NCBI GenBank assembly: GCA_964036045.1
Contig: OZ038378.1
Location: 22,616,441 to 22,680,440, forward strand
Origin: Eutreptiella sp. 'Long Island Sound 2002'
Taxonomy: Eukaryota; Euglenozoa; Euglenophyceae; Eutreptiales; Eutreptiaceae
Direction of reading: 5' to 3'
DNA: 64,000 nucleotides
The position numbers and the translations under genes were made by a program. This document shows, one piece after another, positions 12,709-26,700 of the stretch (the first letter of the stretch is position 1; the number at the start of each line of letters is the position of its first letter). A model generated the notes under the pieces. It did not search any database. It was not told the DNA's origin and was given only the letters and a program-made list of their open reading frames with translations.

Positions 12709-14759
12709 AAGTGTGTGTGCACGGGCATGTGTGTAGTGTGTGTTGGGATTCATTGCGTCTAGGTCGCCCGGGGTCTTTGGTGTCTAGTAGCCCCGAGTCC
12801 AATGCAGGGGAGCCTGAGACGTCCTGACAGGTCAGCCCAAGGGGTCGTGACAGGTCAGCCCAAGGGTTCCCGGGGATCGGCGCTTCAGGATCCGTGAATA
12901 TCGGTGCTGGACACTCTCCCATCCCTTCCCATCCCCCCCCCCCCCTCCCTAGGGGGACGAATTCTTCTTCCACCTCATCCACATCCTCTTCTTCAATGGC
13001 GGTGCCATCTGCAGCGCTGCGACTCAGCCAACCCGTGCTCGTCAAAGTGGGGCGGTAGTCCGGCTTCCTAACCCCGGGACTCAGCCGGTTCGAGGAGGGC
13101 ATCAGCCAATAGAGGGCAACCACCACAACTCCATGGGAGGGCGAGCACGGAAGAGACCACATTTGTCCACATTTGGTGTCAACATTTGATGTCAACATTT
13201 GGTGTCAACATTTGGTGTCTACATTTGGTGTCAACATTTGGTGTCCACATTTGGTGTCAACATTTGGTGTCAACATTTGGTGTCAACATTTGGTGTCAAC
13301 ATTTGGTGTCAATATTTGGTGTCCTTCTCTGCCACCGTGCTCCATGGGTGGGGCGCCTTTATGGGGGGACGGGGTGCCCGACTTGTGATCAGCCCCCTTT
13401 CCCGCCCCTCTACCTCCACAAGGAGCTCGCCGAAGCACGGGGGAGGGGGGGGGGGGGCAGCCCCAGCCCCGGTGCTAGCGCAACCAACGGCCCGCTCGGC
13501 CCCGGCAGCCCCGGTGGCTCCGTCGGCCCAGCCTGCCGAGGCCTCCCCTTGTAGTGGCTGTCGGGCCCATGTAGCCCCCCCCCCACAGCTCCAAAATGAC
13601 TATTGTTTAGGCCATTTAGTGGCACCTACAAATTTTCGAAAAATCAACTCTTTCTGAACCCCTCTATCGCCTCACCTCTAAGATGGATTTGGTGGTCATT
13701 TGGTGACGATACGGGGATTGGAGCCCCCATGGGGAACCACTCAGGGGCCGCTAGGCCCATGAAGCTCAGACCATGTGTCCCTTGAAAGCCCCAAAATTGC
13801 AGTTGCTTGGGCCATATAGTGGCATCTTCAAAATTTTGAACATTCGACTTTTTCCCTTCGGTTGCCCCTAAGACGGGTTTGGGTGATCATTTGGTGACAA
13901 TCCAAAGGTCCTAAACACCCATGGGGTCCCACATAGTGGCCGGTGTGCCAATGTAGCCCGGGCCTAGAAGCCGCAAAATTGCTGGGCCATGGCCCCCCGG
14001 AAGCCGCAAATTTGCTGCTGTTTACGTTTCGCGGCACCTGCAAATTTTTGAATACTCAATTTTTCTTAAACCCCTCTATTAGCCCTAGGATGGGTTTGGG
14101 TGGTTATTTGGTGACAATATGGGCACTCGAGCAACCATGGGGACCCACGTAGTGGCCGCTAGGCCCCGGCCACAGGTCCCCCGCGGGCCATGAAATTACT
14201 TTTATTTCCAATGTTCCCGTTGTGTCATCTTCAAAATTTGGAAATTCGACTTTTGCGGAACCCTTTGGTTCCTCCTGGGATGGGTTTGGGTGGTCATCTA
14301 GTGACAATATGGGGACTCAAATGTAATGGTAGGCCATGTAGTCTAGGCCATGGGCCCCCCTCAACCCATCAACCCCCCACCCGTGCCTATTAGTTAGTCG
14401 TCTCTCTGTGAGGTGCCTTGCCAAAGGTAATGGAATTACTCGCAATACTAGCCGCCTGCTGCGCCACGGACAGCCCCTACGGCTGCCCAATTTGAGGAGC
14501 GTATGAGGCACATCTTCCACCGCATCTCCTCCATGCTACGCACGCGACCTACAGCGCATGCAAAGAGCCATGGGTGTGTCCCATGCTGCAGCCGCCCACC
14601 TTGCACCTCCTGCAGCGCCTCGCGGTCGTGGCGGCCCTCGGTACAGCCCTCGCCCCCTTAGCTTGTTGATGATGTCCTTTAGTGACTTGATCTATCGCCG
14701 GAGCAACGTGATCACGGCCTGATCCGCGGTGGGAGTGTGTGTGTGTGTGGGTGTGTGTG

Positions 14760-14791
<32 letters not shown>

Positions 14792-17700
14792 TGCGTGCCG
14801 CCCCCACGTTCGCTGGCGCCGCAAGGCTGGGCGGCCCTCGTGCAGCAACAAGCAGGCGGTGCGCACCACACGGGGACCGCGGGCACCCTGTCGCCGCATG
14901 CAAAGCGATGAACAGAGATAGGGTAGCCTCACCACGTGTAGGTACACAACAAGAGACTTAAACAATAGCAATTTTGGGCTTTCAGGGGGCCCATGGCCCG
15001 CGCTACATGGACCTAGCGGCCACTAAGTGGGTCCCCATGGGTGCTTGAGTGCCCGTATTATCACCAAATGACCACCCAAACCCATCCCAAGGGTGACCGA
15101 AGGCTTTTTGCAATTTTTTTTCGAAAAATTGCGGGTGTCACTCAACATAAACAAGCCTAAATAAGAGCACTTTTGGGTACAACTCCTTTTATCGTCCATA
15201 CACCTAAGTATACCTTTTATCGTCCATACACCTAAGTATAGAGGTTTTCCGATTGTTTTTAAAATCACACGACCCTACAAAAAAGAAAATTCCTCGCACC
15301 AAAGATTTTTTTCGTACACGAGTTACATTTTTCACCACCACCCCGCAGGCCTTAAGGACCCAAAGAGGCAACCATGATCCACCCAGCGTGCGTGGTAGCA
15401 TGTGGCTAGGAGCCTAGCTTGGAGGTGGCCCACGGCACATAGTGGAAAGTTTTGTATATCAACAACTACCCCCCCCCCCTTTGTAATGCCCCACCCCTTG
15501 CAATCCCCCCCCCTTCCAGGGGAGGGGACGTCACTTTGACATTTCTTCTAGAAACCATTGGTCGTATTGTGCTCCCCAAAAGGGCTGGAAACCGAGCTAC
15601 ATAGCCTACGTTGTCTTCCAATCCCCAGCCTATACCTGACCTGCCCATTGAGCATGTCCAGGAGTTCAAGGTTGCTTGGAGTCGTAAAAAGAAGTTTCAC
15701 GCGGTGCTTGTGGAAAGGGCACGCACACAAAGGTTACATCATGTTTCAAGGTGAATCACAATACCGGTGTTGTGCATGCGCAGCTACAATTTTGAGGTGG
15801 TATGTTTTGTTGGTGCTATTTCCCCCCTTAAGGGGGGGGGGGGCGAACCAGCACTTCGTGACCCCCCCCCCCCGGGCGGGAACCGGCACAACAATGGGGG
15901 GGGGGCATTACACGGGGGCATAAGGTACTCATTCCATATATGTGCGCTCCCTTGGTTCCACACTCAGGAGTGTGTATACACAAAGGGCTGCATCACCTGT
16001 TGTCAGTTCTGTCTAGTGATATGCTTTCTCAAGCACATCCTTCATCGTCACTAATTTGATTTGTTGTAGCTGTGTATTGTGGTGCAAAATTTCAGGCTTC
16101 TTTGGGACACATAGTTGTTCAAATAAAATGGGGCGGTCATCTCAAAAAATCCTCAACCTGAAGGAATGCCGGTGGGACCCGCAAACGATGAAGCAACCCA
16201 ATTTCCCTCAAGTTAATGGCTCTGGTACTCCGCGTGCTTTCCGTAACTTGGAATCTACTGGGCAGGGTCGTGTTCCGCTTGGCTTTGAATGTGATCCTCC
16301 TTTGTGGGTGCAAAATTGGTTTTTTTTTCATCTTTTATAAAAGTTCCTGCTACAACCGCGGCACAATTTAGGGTTGTCCTCCAGACCACATATAAAAACA
16401 TCTCCCCATCTACCACTGCCGAGCCACGGATGCATTGCTGCCCTTCAGCAGTGGGGACTATGAGTGCAACCTCCCAATCAAATGCGTGCCTTTGAGTCGA
16501 GTCCTTTCGGATCCAACCAAGTGCGGCACTCTCCACCGCGCATTGTTTTACCACCCGCACCACCTGTACCAGAAGTGAATACAGCTTCTAGCAGGTCATG
16601 TGCTCTAGCTGCCCGTACATGTTGACAATGTTATAGCGAGAATGTGCGGCTCCGATTGCACAGTTGGAGGTAAACACGCTGGTTTTGCCGCCACCATGCC
16701 GACAATGGATGTTTTGAAAATCTCCGTCTTCTTGAACACGTATTTCTTTGAGCCTCGGTATACGGCACCGTTGAACCTCTGCCGCACTTATTGTGGACGG
16801 AGTTATCAAGGCGGCGCGACGGCGCCACACCCTCTTCCCGGCCGGGTCATGACGTGGGGGAGAGATAACAAGATTTGTGTGTGGACAAGCTCAGAGAGTG
16901 GAGATATCGATCGTTTCCCACCACTCTGCAAGTAGCACACGTACAGCCTACTACAATAAAGCAAGTGAGCTCTGCGAAAGAGCCAAACGTTTCTAAGAGG
17001 AAACAACAACAAGCTGCGGTTTAGGTTGCCCAACTCCACCTTCTTATGGAGGACAATTTTGTACCCAAATACACAGATGGCTTGTCTAACACCTCAAGGC
17101 GAGGAGTCGTCGCGGGTTTTGGTGTAAACTAAAAGACCTGGGAGCTACGTGATTATGTGCCCATTTATGAGCCTCAAATAGACAAACGTGCAGAAGTCTA
17201 AGCGCATTTGCAAGCCATACTGTTGGCTAGAGGAAAAGTGGGCATTGTAATGGATTCCAAATACATTTCCAAAGGTTTCACAGGTCGCATGCATCAGTGG
17301 AATGAATCACACTGGGTGTTGCGGTCTGGAGTGGTAGCGCATGCGGATCTTTGGAAGGATGTGCTGCAGGTGTGGCATTGTTCACAAGACACTATCAAGT
17401 GGCTTTGGGCACCCTCCCATGTTGGGATAGAGGGCAATGACTGAGCCGACTTTTTGGCTGATTTAGGCAGAGAGAGATCACCTCTCCTCAAAGCTTTGAA
17501 CGGCAACACAGTGACTACTCCAATAGCACCATTTAGCCACACTCTCACGCCACTGTGCCCAGTTGATCGCACTGTCACTATGCATGTCAATTTTACGTCA
17601 ATGGCGCCCAACCTCACCACTGTCCTACATGGTTAGCTCCCAGCTATGTAAGATGGTGATTGATGGGGAACTCGACCCAAGCAGAGCACTGACCTACTCC

Positions 17701-20700
17701 AATGAGGAGGAGTCCTCTAACCGAGGGGCGAGCACAGGAGATGAGGAGTGTTTTGATGGGGGGGGGGGGGGCAAGCATGCATTCCAGTGATTCTATGACC
17801 ACACAGGGTTCGGATGCGGAGTATAAGTTTTTCGACTTTTACATTTAAGAAACATCACCGTACAAAAAAAAAGCAAGGTTTGCTTTCACGATTTCAGAGG
17901 ATCCAGAGAACTCACAAACAACACAGGATACAAGCCAGAGTACCTGGACAGATAACTGGGAGATGGGTCACAGCGGGACCAGGTCCAGCCCCCAACCCCC
18001 ATCTGGGTGTAGGGATCTGGGTTCTTGCGGCCCCGCTTCCAGACAGAGAACGGCGAGTGAATTCGTATGAGTACTGACCCGCGGGCCCATGTTGGTGCCC
18101 ATCCTTAGTATGGTACTGGTGAGGCTGTCCAGGGGGCAGCTGTGGCCCAAGCGAGGGGTGTTGGCAGGGCCCACCAGGCGGTGGCGGGCGGAGGCCAAGA
18201 GTCAGGCAAGGGCACTTTTTTGTCATTGAGCTTTTACCGGGGGCGTCCGACGAGTACACTTAGTGTTTCTCTGTCGGTCCCTCTGTTGCAACGTGCCTAC
18301 TGGTGCTAGCCAAGAGGGTCAAGGCGGGGTCAAACCCTTCCTTTGCCCTGCAACTAGTCCCCAGGCGCACCAGCATCCTGGACCCTAAAAGTACAGTGCC
18401 CTCTTTAATATGGTCCGTAGCAGGAGTGCCTCCAGCGGGAGAGCTCAAGAGGGCACAGCTGTGCTACCCCTGAGCACGGAAGGCCCATGCCCTCCTTAAT
18501 AGGGTATTCCCCCGCTTGCATGCCACCTCCATACACACGAGCACTGCAGTGCCGAAGGTTGCCCAACGGTGCTTTCTGGACATCAGGATCTGAGGAGGGC
18601 AAAGGCGGTTGCAGAGAAGGAGCTAGCCGAGCTCCGTGCCGCACAAGAGCGTGCGGGGGCTGAGAAGAGCGATTTCGACTCCGCCAAGGCCGCAATGGAG
18701 AAGGAGCGGCAGGAGTATTTGGAGGCAGTGGAGAAGGCCAAGGCGCTGGGCACTGATGAGGCAAAGCGGCAGGCGGAGGCCGAGCGACAGCAGTACGAGG
18801 CGGCCGTGGCAAAGACCGAGAAAGAGAAGGCAGAGTGGCTGGCGGCGCAGCGGGACGTTGCGAAGGAGAATGAGGATTTGAAGAAGGCGCGTGCGGCGGT
18901 GGAGAAGGAATGGGATGAGGCTCGGTGTGCCCGCCACTGCGCGTGTCAGTTGGGGTGGGCGCACGCGAGGCTCTACAGCAAAGTGTAGGACGGCGGTCTT
19001 TGCGCTGTTCTGGGGTGTTCTCCACGCGTTGTTGTGGGTGGCACGGTTTGCATCGGATTGGAGTGTTCCCATTTGTGTCTTTTTGAGTCGCATGCGTTAT
19101 GTTTCTTGTCCCCATTTTCGCGGATGTGCCCCTGAATTCTGACCCAGCCCCCTGTCATTCATGCGGAAGATAAGAGCGGACATGATGAGGGATGGTGGTA
19201 GCGTGACTGGGGCGTTTCGCCGTGAAGATGAAGACTGGGCCAACAAAAACAACTGAACCCCCGCCCCCCACCACCAAATATTTGCTCTGGGGGAAATATC
19301 AAATCGAGGTTGGTGGGCTGGCCCAATGGGTGGAAGTGTTGAGGGGGAGGGGGCTCTTCTTTGTGATCCACAGCCATGCAATGAATATTGACCTCCCTGG
19401 TGCGTTGCGCAATGATGATGAGGATCCTGGTTTTGTGTCCTCCTCTGATGACAACTTGTCAGAACCTGGTCTGACCTGAAAGGCCATTTGTTTTCGAATC
19501 AGGTTTCTGTTATGGAACTCTGGTCTAGAGATCCTCAGCACATGTGTGCTGACAATGCTGACTAAGTGTGCCGATGGCCAAGAACCCTCTCCAACTGAGT
19601 CATGCAATATGTGTCACAAATCAAATCTCCCTTTGAGCATTGCCGCTCTTTGGTTCAATTACCAACAGCCATGTGGGGGAGTTGTGTGGATATTTGGTTC
19701 ACGACAATATGGGGGGATTTCATCAATGTCTTCATCATTTGAGCAACGTGTTGTGCATTGCCTCTTTGATGCCCTTTTTTAAATTTGGATCTGGTGGGGT
19801 TTTAAGCAGGATATCCGATTTCCGAGAACTCCCCCCCCTGCTGCAGCCAATGATTTCCAAGGACTGGCTGCGCATATGGCCCAACAGTCTGCGCTCCAGC
19901 CACTCCCTCTTATTCCAAATGCCCTCAAAGGCGGCCGGTGCAGCACCCGTGTCGGCGACTGCGTCGTGACATGCAGTGGGGAGGTCCGGCCCTTCCCTCG
20001 TGCCCTCCACTGTCCCGACTACAAGTCTGCCTCTCCGGTACGGTCCATGGCAGGGAAAAGCCCACCACCCACCGCCCGTCCATCACGCGCACAATGTCTT
20101 CGGCTGGGCACCCACCGCATGCGGCCACTCCCCGACTGCCATCGGCTCCGTGCTTCCGCTAATGTGCCGACCGCCAATCGGCCAATGCCTCTCCCTCGAT
20201 GTCAAAGGACCGCCAACACGACTTGCCATCTGGCGACCACAGGACCTCCCGCATCGTCCATGGCTGACTGTCTTTCGCTGTATTCAGGGCCGCCCTGCAG
20301 GAGCGGATTGCGCTGTTGGAACGCGAGAATGCGGACCAGAAGATGCAGAAGGCGATGCCACCGCCCTCGGTCAGTGCTGAGGAGAAAGAGGAGTTTGAGC
20401 GGGCGAAACGAAATTTGGAAACAGAGGTTGATCCGGACTGCTCAGCAGTCATTGCTCATTGGGCCGAGCGCCCCTCCTGTCCCCCACCCCCCTGCGTTGG
20501 GGGCAGAAAGGCCCCCTTCTCGGGATCTAACACCACTTGGGATAAATTGGCACACACTATTGAAGGGAATGGGGTTACGGTTGTCAAGTAATCACCCACC
20601 GAGCATTGTGAGGGGCCACTGATAATGTGGTCTCTGAAGAACAGTGGGTCCCAGGTTCAAAAAAAAAAGTGGCAGCTAGGGCAACCCTTGCTCGACGCGC

Positions 20701-23700
20701 TTCGAGAGTCAGCTGGCAAACCCTCTTTGGCACCCCACTGAGCGTGGGTGCTGTGTTGGCGTGTCTGTGGTGGGCATGCACCCTGTACACAAACCTCCAC
20801 ATAAGCTCACTGTGCTACACTGTCAGGAGCATCATCTACTTCTTTATCAGGCGGAATGTGAAGTGGCACGTAGGTCCAACACAGCACCATTTCTGAGTGC
20901 GGTCTGGGCAGTGTTTGTCGCAGCACAAAAGCCCGCAAGGTGCACGGAGGGGCCCTGACTACTAGGGATACAGAGCCCCCCCCACACACCCCAGGGGCTG
21001 CTGGGGCTCTATGCATTATTCAGGGGCTGGTTTTGTGCCAGTGGATCGGATCCTTTGTGGCTGAGAAATTACGAAGTGGCTCTGGAAGTAGTAGTAGGGC
21101 TCTGCTACATCTTACCTAGTCACACTCCTTCTCCAAACCAGTAGAAGGGTTAAATCGCATCCTGCACAGGAGGACGTTTACGGGGCAGGCTGGACCCCCC
21201 ACTCCCTCTCACCCCACCCCACCCACCCCCTCCATACACCCCAATCTATGCCAATGGCCAACAAAGGGGAACAACAATGCTGCCAACGCGGCAATATGCG
21301 CCTAGTACCAATAGCATGTGCCATCCAATATTTCTCTGCTCTGACCCCATTACAGGACACGTTACGTAGCCATTTTGATTCTTCATCAAACTAGCAACCC
21401 AAAAGGGCACAGCTTTCATCCCGCACCACATTCGGGACCCAAAGAAGACATGGGGTATGTAGCCACATTTCAAACCCCAAGAAGGCACAGGTTATGCAGC
21501 CATTTTGATTCCTCCCCACATTGGGGACCTGGAGATCGCACAGGTCTTATAGTTGGCACCTTGAGCGCAATGCAACTTGTAGTAGGTGCACCGCTAGTAA
21601 GACATAGTAGTAACATGTTTGTCCACAAAGGTTCCCTGGCTGACCAACATTGGAAGGTGATCTTCAGTTTCTTGGTGTCTTACAATGCTCACTAGGTGCC
21701 TCCACTGGTACATCAGGCGGGGGAGGGGGGCAGGGCGCAACTACCCGGAGGCGACCCCATCATGTCATCCTTTGTAATTTGACATAGACAACCACCCCCA
21801 CTAATCGGCCCGGGTTACCGCCGATCCCTGCCGATTTTTGCCGTTTGGTGCAAGTTTCGCTTTTAGTGCGGTGAAAAATAGTGCCAAAATGAACAGTCAT
21901 CAATGCAGCCGGTAGCAAATTTGTTATTCCATATCATCTGTGTGTGTATGTATTTGTTCACTTGTATCATTTGTATGTATTTGTTCACCCCGTTTAGTTG
22001 TTCCGCCTTTATGCAGTGCAACCATGCCATGGCATGGCACCCGGATGTGCACAACGCAAATCTACAGGATCAACACAGCAGGTTTCTGTTGTGGACGCTC
22101 AGTGAGATACGGTACTGCAGAAGTGGGCCTCCTTGTCTTCAATTTCTGCTCTTTGTGACTTGTGCATTCAGACTGCCCTCCCCAGCATGTTCTTCATGTC
22201 CGTGCAGGCTGCCACACCACCAAAGAGCCACGGTCAGCGGCTGGGCGCAATCAGTAATGTGGACCCTACTCAAATGCGGGGAATTGTGTGGACCTGAGTA
22301 AACAAGACCCTCAACACACCCTTCCCCCGAGTTATGGTCCCCTTCAATAGTGGGAGCCGACCCTGGGCCTCGTTTTTCAGCTGCCTTTTTTGTGCCGATT
22401 TGTTGCCGATTAGTGCACAGGTGGTAAGCCTCACCTGAGCGTTTGTTCCTGAAGATTTCCAAGGGTACTAGGTAAGCAAGAATGGTGCCCAAATAGGCGA
22501 TGTGTCACAAGTGCAATAGGTCATTCAAGGGAAAAGGAGGACAAGGTTGAAAAAAAGTCATGTTCATGGTCATTGTGTACATACAAATGTCATAAAAGTT
22601 GCATGGCACTACACTGCACAGCATTACACTGCACCACGCTTGTTGTATCCTTTTTTCTTTCGTTGTTCCCATCCCCTCTCAGCCTCCTCCTTTGCCTCTT
22701 CTCACTTCTCTATGGGCTAGCGGCCTGACCCATTTACTGCCAAAAGCCTCCAAGAAATGACAGCAACCCTCCGGATGCCTGTGGAAAGTAACAACAACCC
22801 TCATGATGCCTGAAATAATCGCAACCATCTACCCCAGCACATTCAAAATGCTCAGAATGAACCGGGGAGACAAAAATGTCCACTAATCCGGGAAAAATTG
22901 ACCGACCCACCAACCTCCTCCAGAGCCCCCATGGCTTACGCTGCAGGGGTTGGGGTCGGAACCAAATGGAAACGCCCCTTATGGCCTCGTGCAATTTGCA
23001 TGTGGTCTCTCCTTCACAGAGTGATAGTGTCACTAGATCAGTGCACATCGTGGGACATCAGCAGGAACGCACCATCCTGGGCGCTGGGGTGTCTGCCCAC
23101 ACATCTTATGTGGCAGAGGTCTTCATCCACGAAACGACGGAGAAAACAATCCGGCTCTGCTGGCAAGCTCGTCAACTCTGTGGTTCAATCCTCTGACCCC
23201 CTTTGGTGGGAGAAGGGCCTTTGTTGCAGTCGTCCCGTCTCAGTTGTTCATGTTTGCAATGATTTGCCCTGCCAACAATCTCACAGTGGGTACTGCTGCA
23301 CGAGGCTCAGATGCGGTTTGATGCGGAACGGCAAGCCTACCTGGTTTGGATGTCGGAGAGAGCTCGTCCCTCGACGGTGGAGTCGATCGGGTCGTTTCCG
23401 GAGGACTTTTTGCGGCAACAGGTCACATTAGGTATTTCTCTTTTCAATGGGACAGAGAGAGGGGGTCTGGGGTCAGAGGAATCTGAAGTATATCCAGGAA
23501 AAGGAAAGGGGGTGTTCACTGTGTGGTGTGGCGATTCAGGCTCAGTGAGATTTTTTTTTTGGTTATGAGTCCTGCGTGGATGTGTTGGCATTGCGGGAGT
23601 TTGTGGTAGCCCATGAGGGGGTTTCGGGGGCTAAGTGTATTCCCAGAACCGCAGCTTTTTCGAACGTTCCTGAAATGGACAGGTCCGGCCGGAAGAAACA

Positions 23701-26700
23701 AAGCAAAGTGCCACCCCCTTTGAAAAACGTTCGCAACCCAAGTTTGTTCGGAGAAAAAAAATGGACGCTTTGTTGGGGCCGTAGATTGCCACCCTGGAAA
23801 ACACATCAATGGCTGGCACAACATGAAAGAACCCGGCTCCCTTTCCAGGCGTTCCCATGCCCCGGCTGAGGCGGTGTGGGTGACCGGGAAAAGCATTATC
23901 CATGGCCCTCGCTCTCTAAGTGGCGACATTTTGGGCCAAATGCGGGGAATTGTTGCAGGGCACGAAATATGTGTGTTTTGGGGGAGGGGGGGGCTAAGGC
24001 TTTGGGGATGCCTACCACCTACTTCCCATCCAACAATTTAGGCCGATCACATCCGCAAGGTGTTGCAGTTCCCTCGTGTTTGACACACGGGAAATTAGTC
24101 TTTTCTTCCCCACAGTTTGGGATTTGGGCTGAAAACCTTTCGTTGTGTCACTCTGGCGTTCGTTCCATGTTCCATGCCACAGACCAAGTGTGCCCCCAAC
24201 ACTGCCCCATCAATCTGGGGGCTTTTAAACCAGCCCAAACACCACAACCCGCAGTTGCAAACAAGCCCTGCCCTTCCTTGCGAACCATCCACTCCCACAC
24301 GCCAGCGTGTTTGCAGCCCGCGGCACCCGCGCCAGAACCGATCTCATCGATATTCCTGAGTAGGCCCTGTTTCATCGTTTCGAATCTTCGTTGCATTGGG
24401 CCTGGCCGCATCCTCTTGCACGGACCCGAAACACAGCTTTTGGTTTATTCCTCGGCCCATGCCCCATGGCCCTGACTGCCCCAGACACTGTCCACCATCT
24501 GTGTTGATGTTTCAACGTTTGGCCACACACACGCCCCGCAGACGGCGACCTGGACTGGGTTTTATCGTTTTCAGGGGACGTGATCAGCAACAAGTTGGCG
24601 TTCCAACAGGCCGACACCAATTCGAACGGGGTGCTGACGTACAATGAGCTGGCACAGTGGCTGCATCAGCGTGGCATCCACGACTTCACTGACCAGATGG
24701 TGAGGTCCATGATTGCCAAAGTGGACCCCCACAACACCGGCAGTGTGTCTATGTGGGCTTTCATAGGTCCTGCTTGCCTGTTCCTTGGCTCTCAGAAGGC
24801 CGGATGCACGCCTTGCTCCACTCAAACCAGTCAGCCCTCGCCGTCGCCCCCGCTTCCACTGGGATTGTTTTTGACATGGACAAAGGGGATACACCGGATG
24901 TCTCCCGCCCCACAGCCCCAGCCAGTGCAGCCAATGGGACGCCATTCAAGGCCATTCAAAATGGGTCATTCGAGGGATTCAATGTTTCAACCTAATTCGA
25001 CGCAGGGCATTCTTTGATAAGACCAATTACGCCATCCTTAGAATTCCCAAAGTACAGAATGCCATACACTTCAATGCGTGTCCTCCATGCAAGCCCGAAT
25101 TGGGCTATTTTTTTGACATGGGTGCCAGCCCCCCCCCCCCCCTTTAAGCTCCGGGAAAAGCAGCAAAGGGCTCAACGAGATTTTTTCGAATTTTTCTGGG
25201 TGCTGTTGCTTCATCCAAGTCATTGAGGGTCAAAACTAATCTCTTTCGGGTTTCCGAGGCTGTTGCTTACCCACGCCTTACAGGCACCCGCACCCATGGA
25301 AAAGTTCTTAAAGCTGACTGTCAAATTGCCTGACAATCCTTCCTCTGATGAAGGTAGTGCTGATGCTCTGACTCAGGCTCCAGTTCCAGCTCCTCAGAGT
25401 CTTCAGACTCTTCCAATTCTTCTGTGGCTGGGAGTAGTGAAGGGTGTTGTCGCCCATCATTGCTCCCCCTGCCCCCCCGCCCCAGCCCAACAGCCTCCCC
25501 AACACCCCTTCCAAGCACAGCACTGCCTGTAGGTCCCTTCACCCACACCATTTCGTCAGATGCATACGTGCATGCATGCATACACATATACATTAAATTG
25601 CATTGCATTGCATTGCACTGCATGGCACACATACATACATGCATACATATGTGCATGCACGCATGCATACACCATACTGCGCACGACTGCTGGTGCCACA
25701 GTTCCCTGCCACAGGCATGCCATAACTCGCTCCGTACCCAATACAGTGCGACGGCCCTGCCGCACGAAGAGTCTCCTGCATGCCATGATGTACCGTGGAC
25801 CCGATTCCGGTCTATATTTCTTATTCGCGCATGACACGCCCTTTTCCGAGGTGTCTGAGGCGATGTTCATGTGGGATCAAGGCGTGTCCTGGACACTGGG
25901 GAGGGCGAGCGTGCAGAAATGTGATGCAATTTGAAGCGACACCAGACCTCCCTCTTAAATCCCAAAAGGCGAAGCGAAGATGCATGCAGCGATGGGACAT
26001 TGAAAGCCCTCTCGCACGATTCCTGTCGCAATTTGCAGTACTCTGGACTGCCATAGTGCATAGTGTCCTCTTACAAAGAAAGGATGGGCAGTTACGAGGG
26101 GGTAAGACGCACTGGCAAATAGTACCGGTCATGGTGTCAGCCATTCTGCTGTTGTCGACAGCAATTGCTCGTCGTCCATGGCGTCTCTAGGTAATGAGTG
26201 CTCACATGCCAACCTGTTCCCCTCAGGTGTGCACATTTACATCACCTACAGCCTGTTCCGACATGATTTGACGCACTGGGTCCTCTTTGTAACACAGTCA
26301 GGTGTGTAGAGTGCGGGGCTGGGGTCTGGTGTCCCACAAGGACCAATGTCCACACTGCTCCACACTTGAATGTCCATTCCTTCCGCACTGCCCCGGGAAT
26401 TTTCCCTCCAGCGACCCCGAATCCTGCACAGTACACGCGCACAGTTTGTGCAGTGCCCCCAGTTATTGGGCACCGCCCTTCACTGTTCGGATCATTGGAT
26501 ACTGCCCTCCCCGTTCCCCAGCCGGATTTGCCGAACGGGCAAGTGAAAAATTCATTTGCTACAGGGAAAGCCCCCAAAAAGCGGTGGAGGGTTTGGAAAA
26601 GGGGCTTCCGTGACATGTTTTGACGCAGATACCCCGCTTCTTTTTGAACCAGCGGTGGCTTGATGTTGGGCCGGAAATTTCTTTGGCACAAGTCCCCCCA

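Noticed and set aside
13158-13325. CRISPR array
   Set aside because: Repeats are contiguous with no spacers; the 48-bp and 85-bp arrays also lack unique spacers, and the genome is eukaryotic.
13173-13657. Trp/Cys/Val-rich repetitive peptides
   Set aside because: Produced by the 13-bp minisatellite in all three frames.
24575-24766. EH domain (Eps15-type) instead of a plain EF-hand pair
   Set aside because: The Trp and hydrophobic pocket residues expected in EH domains are not in place; the first loop is a canonical EF loop.
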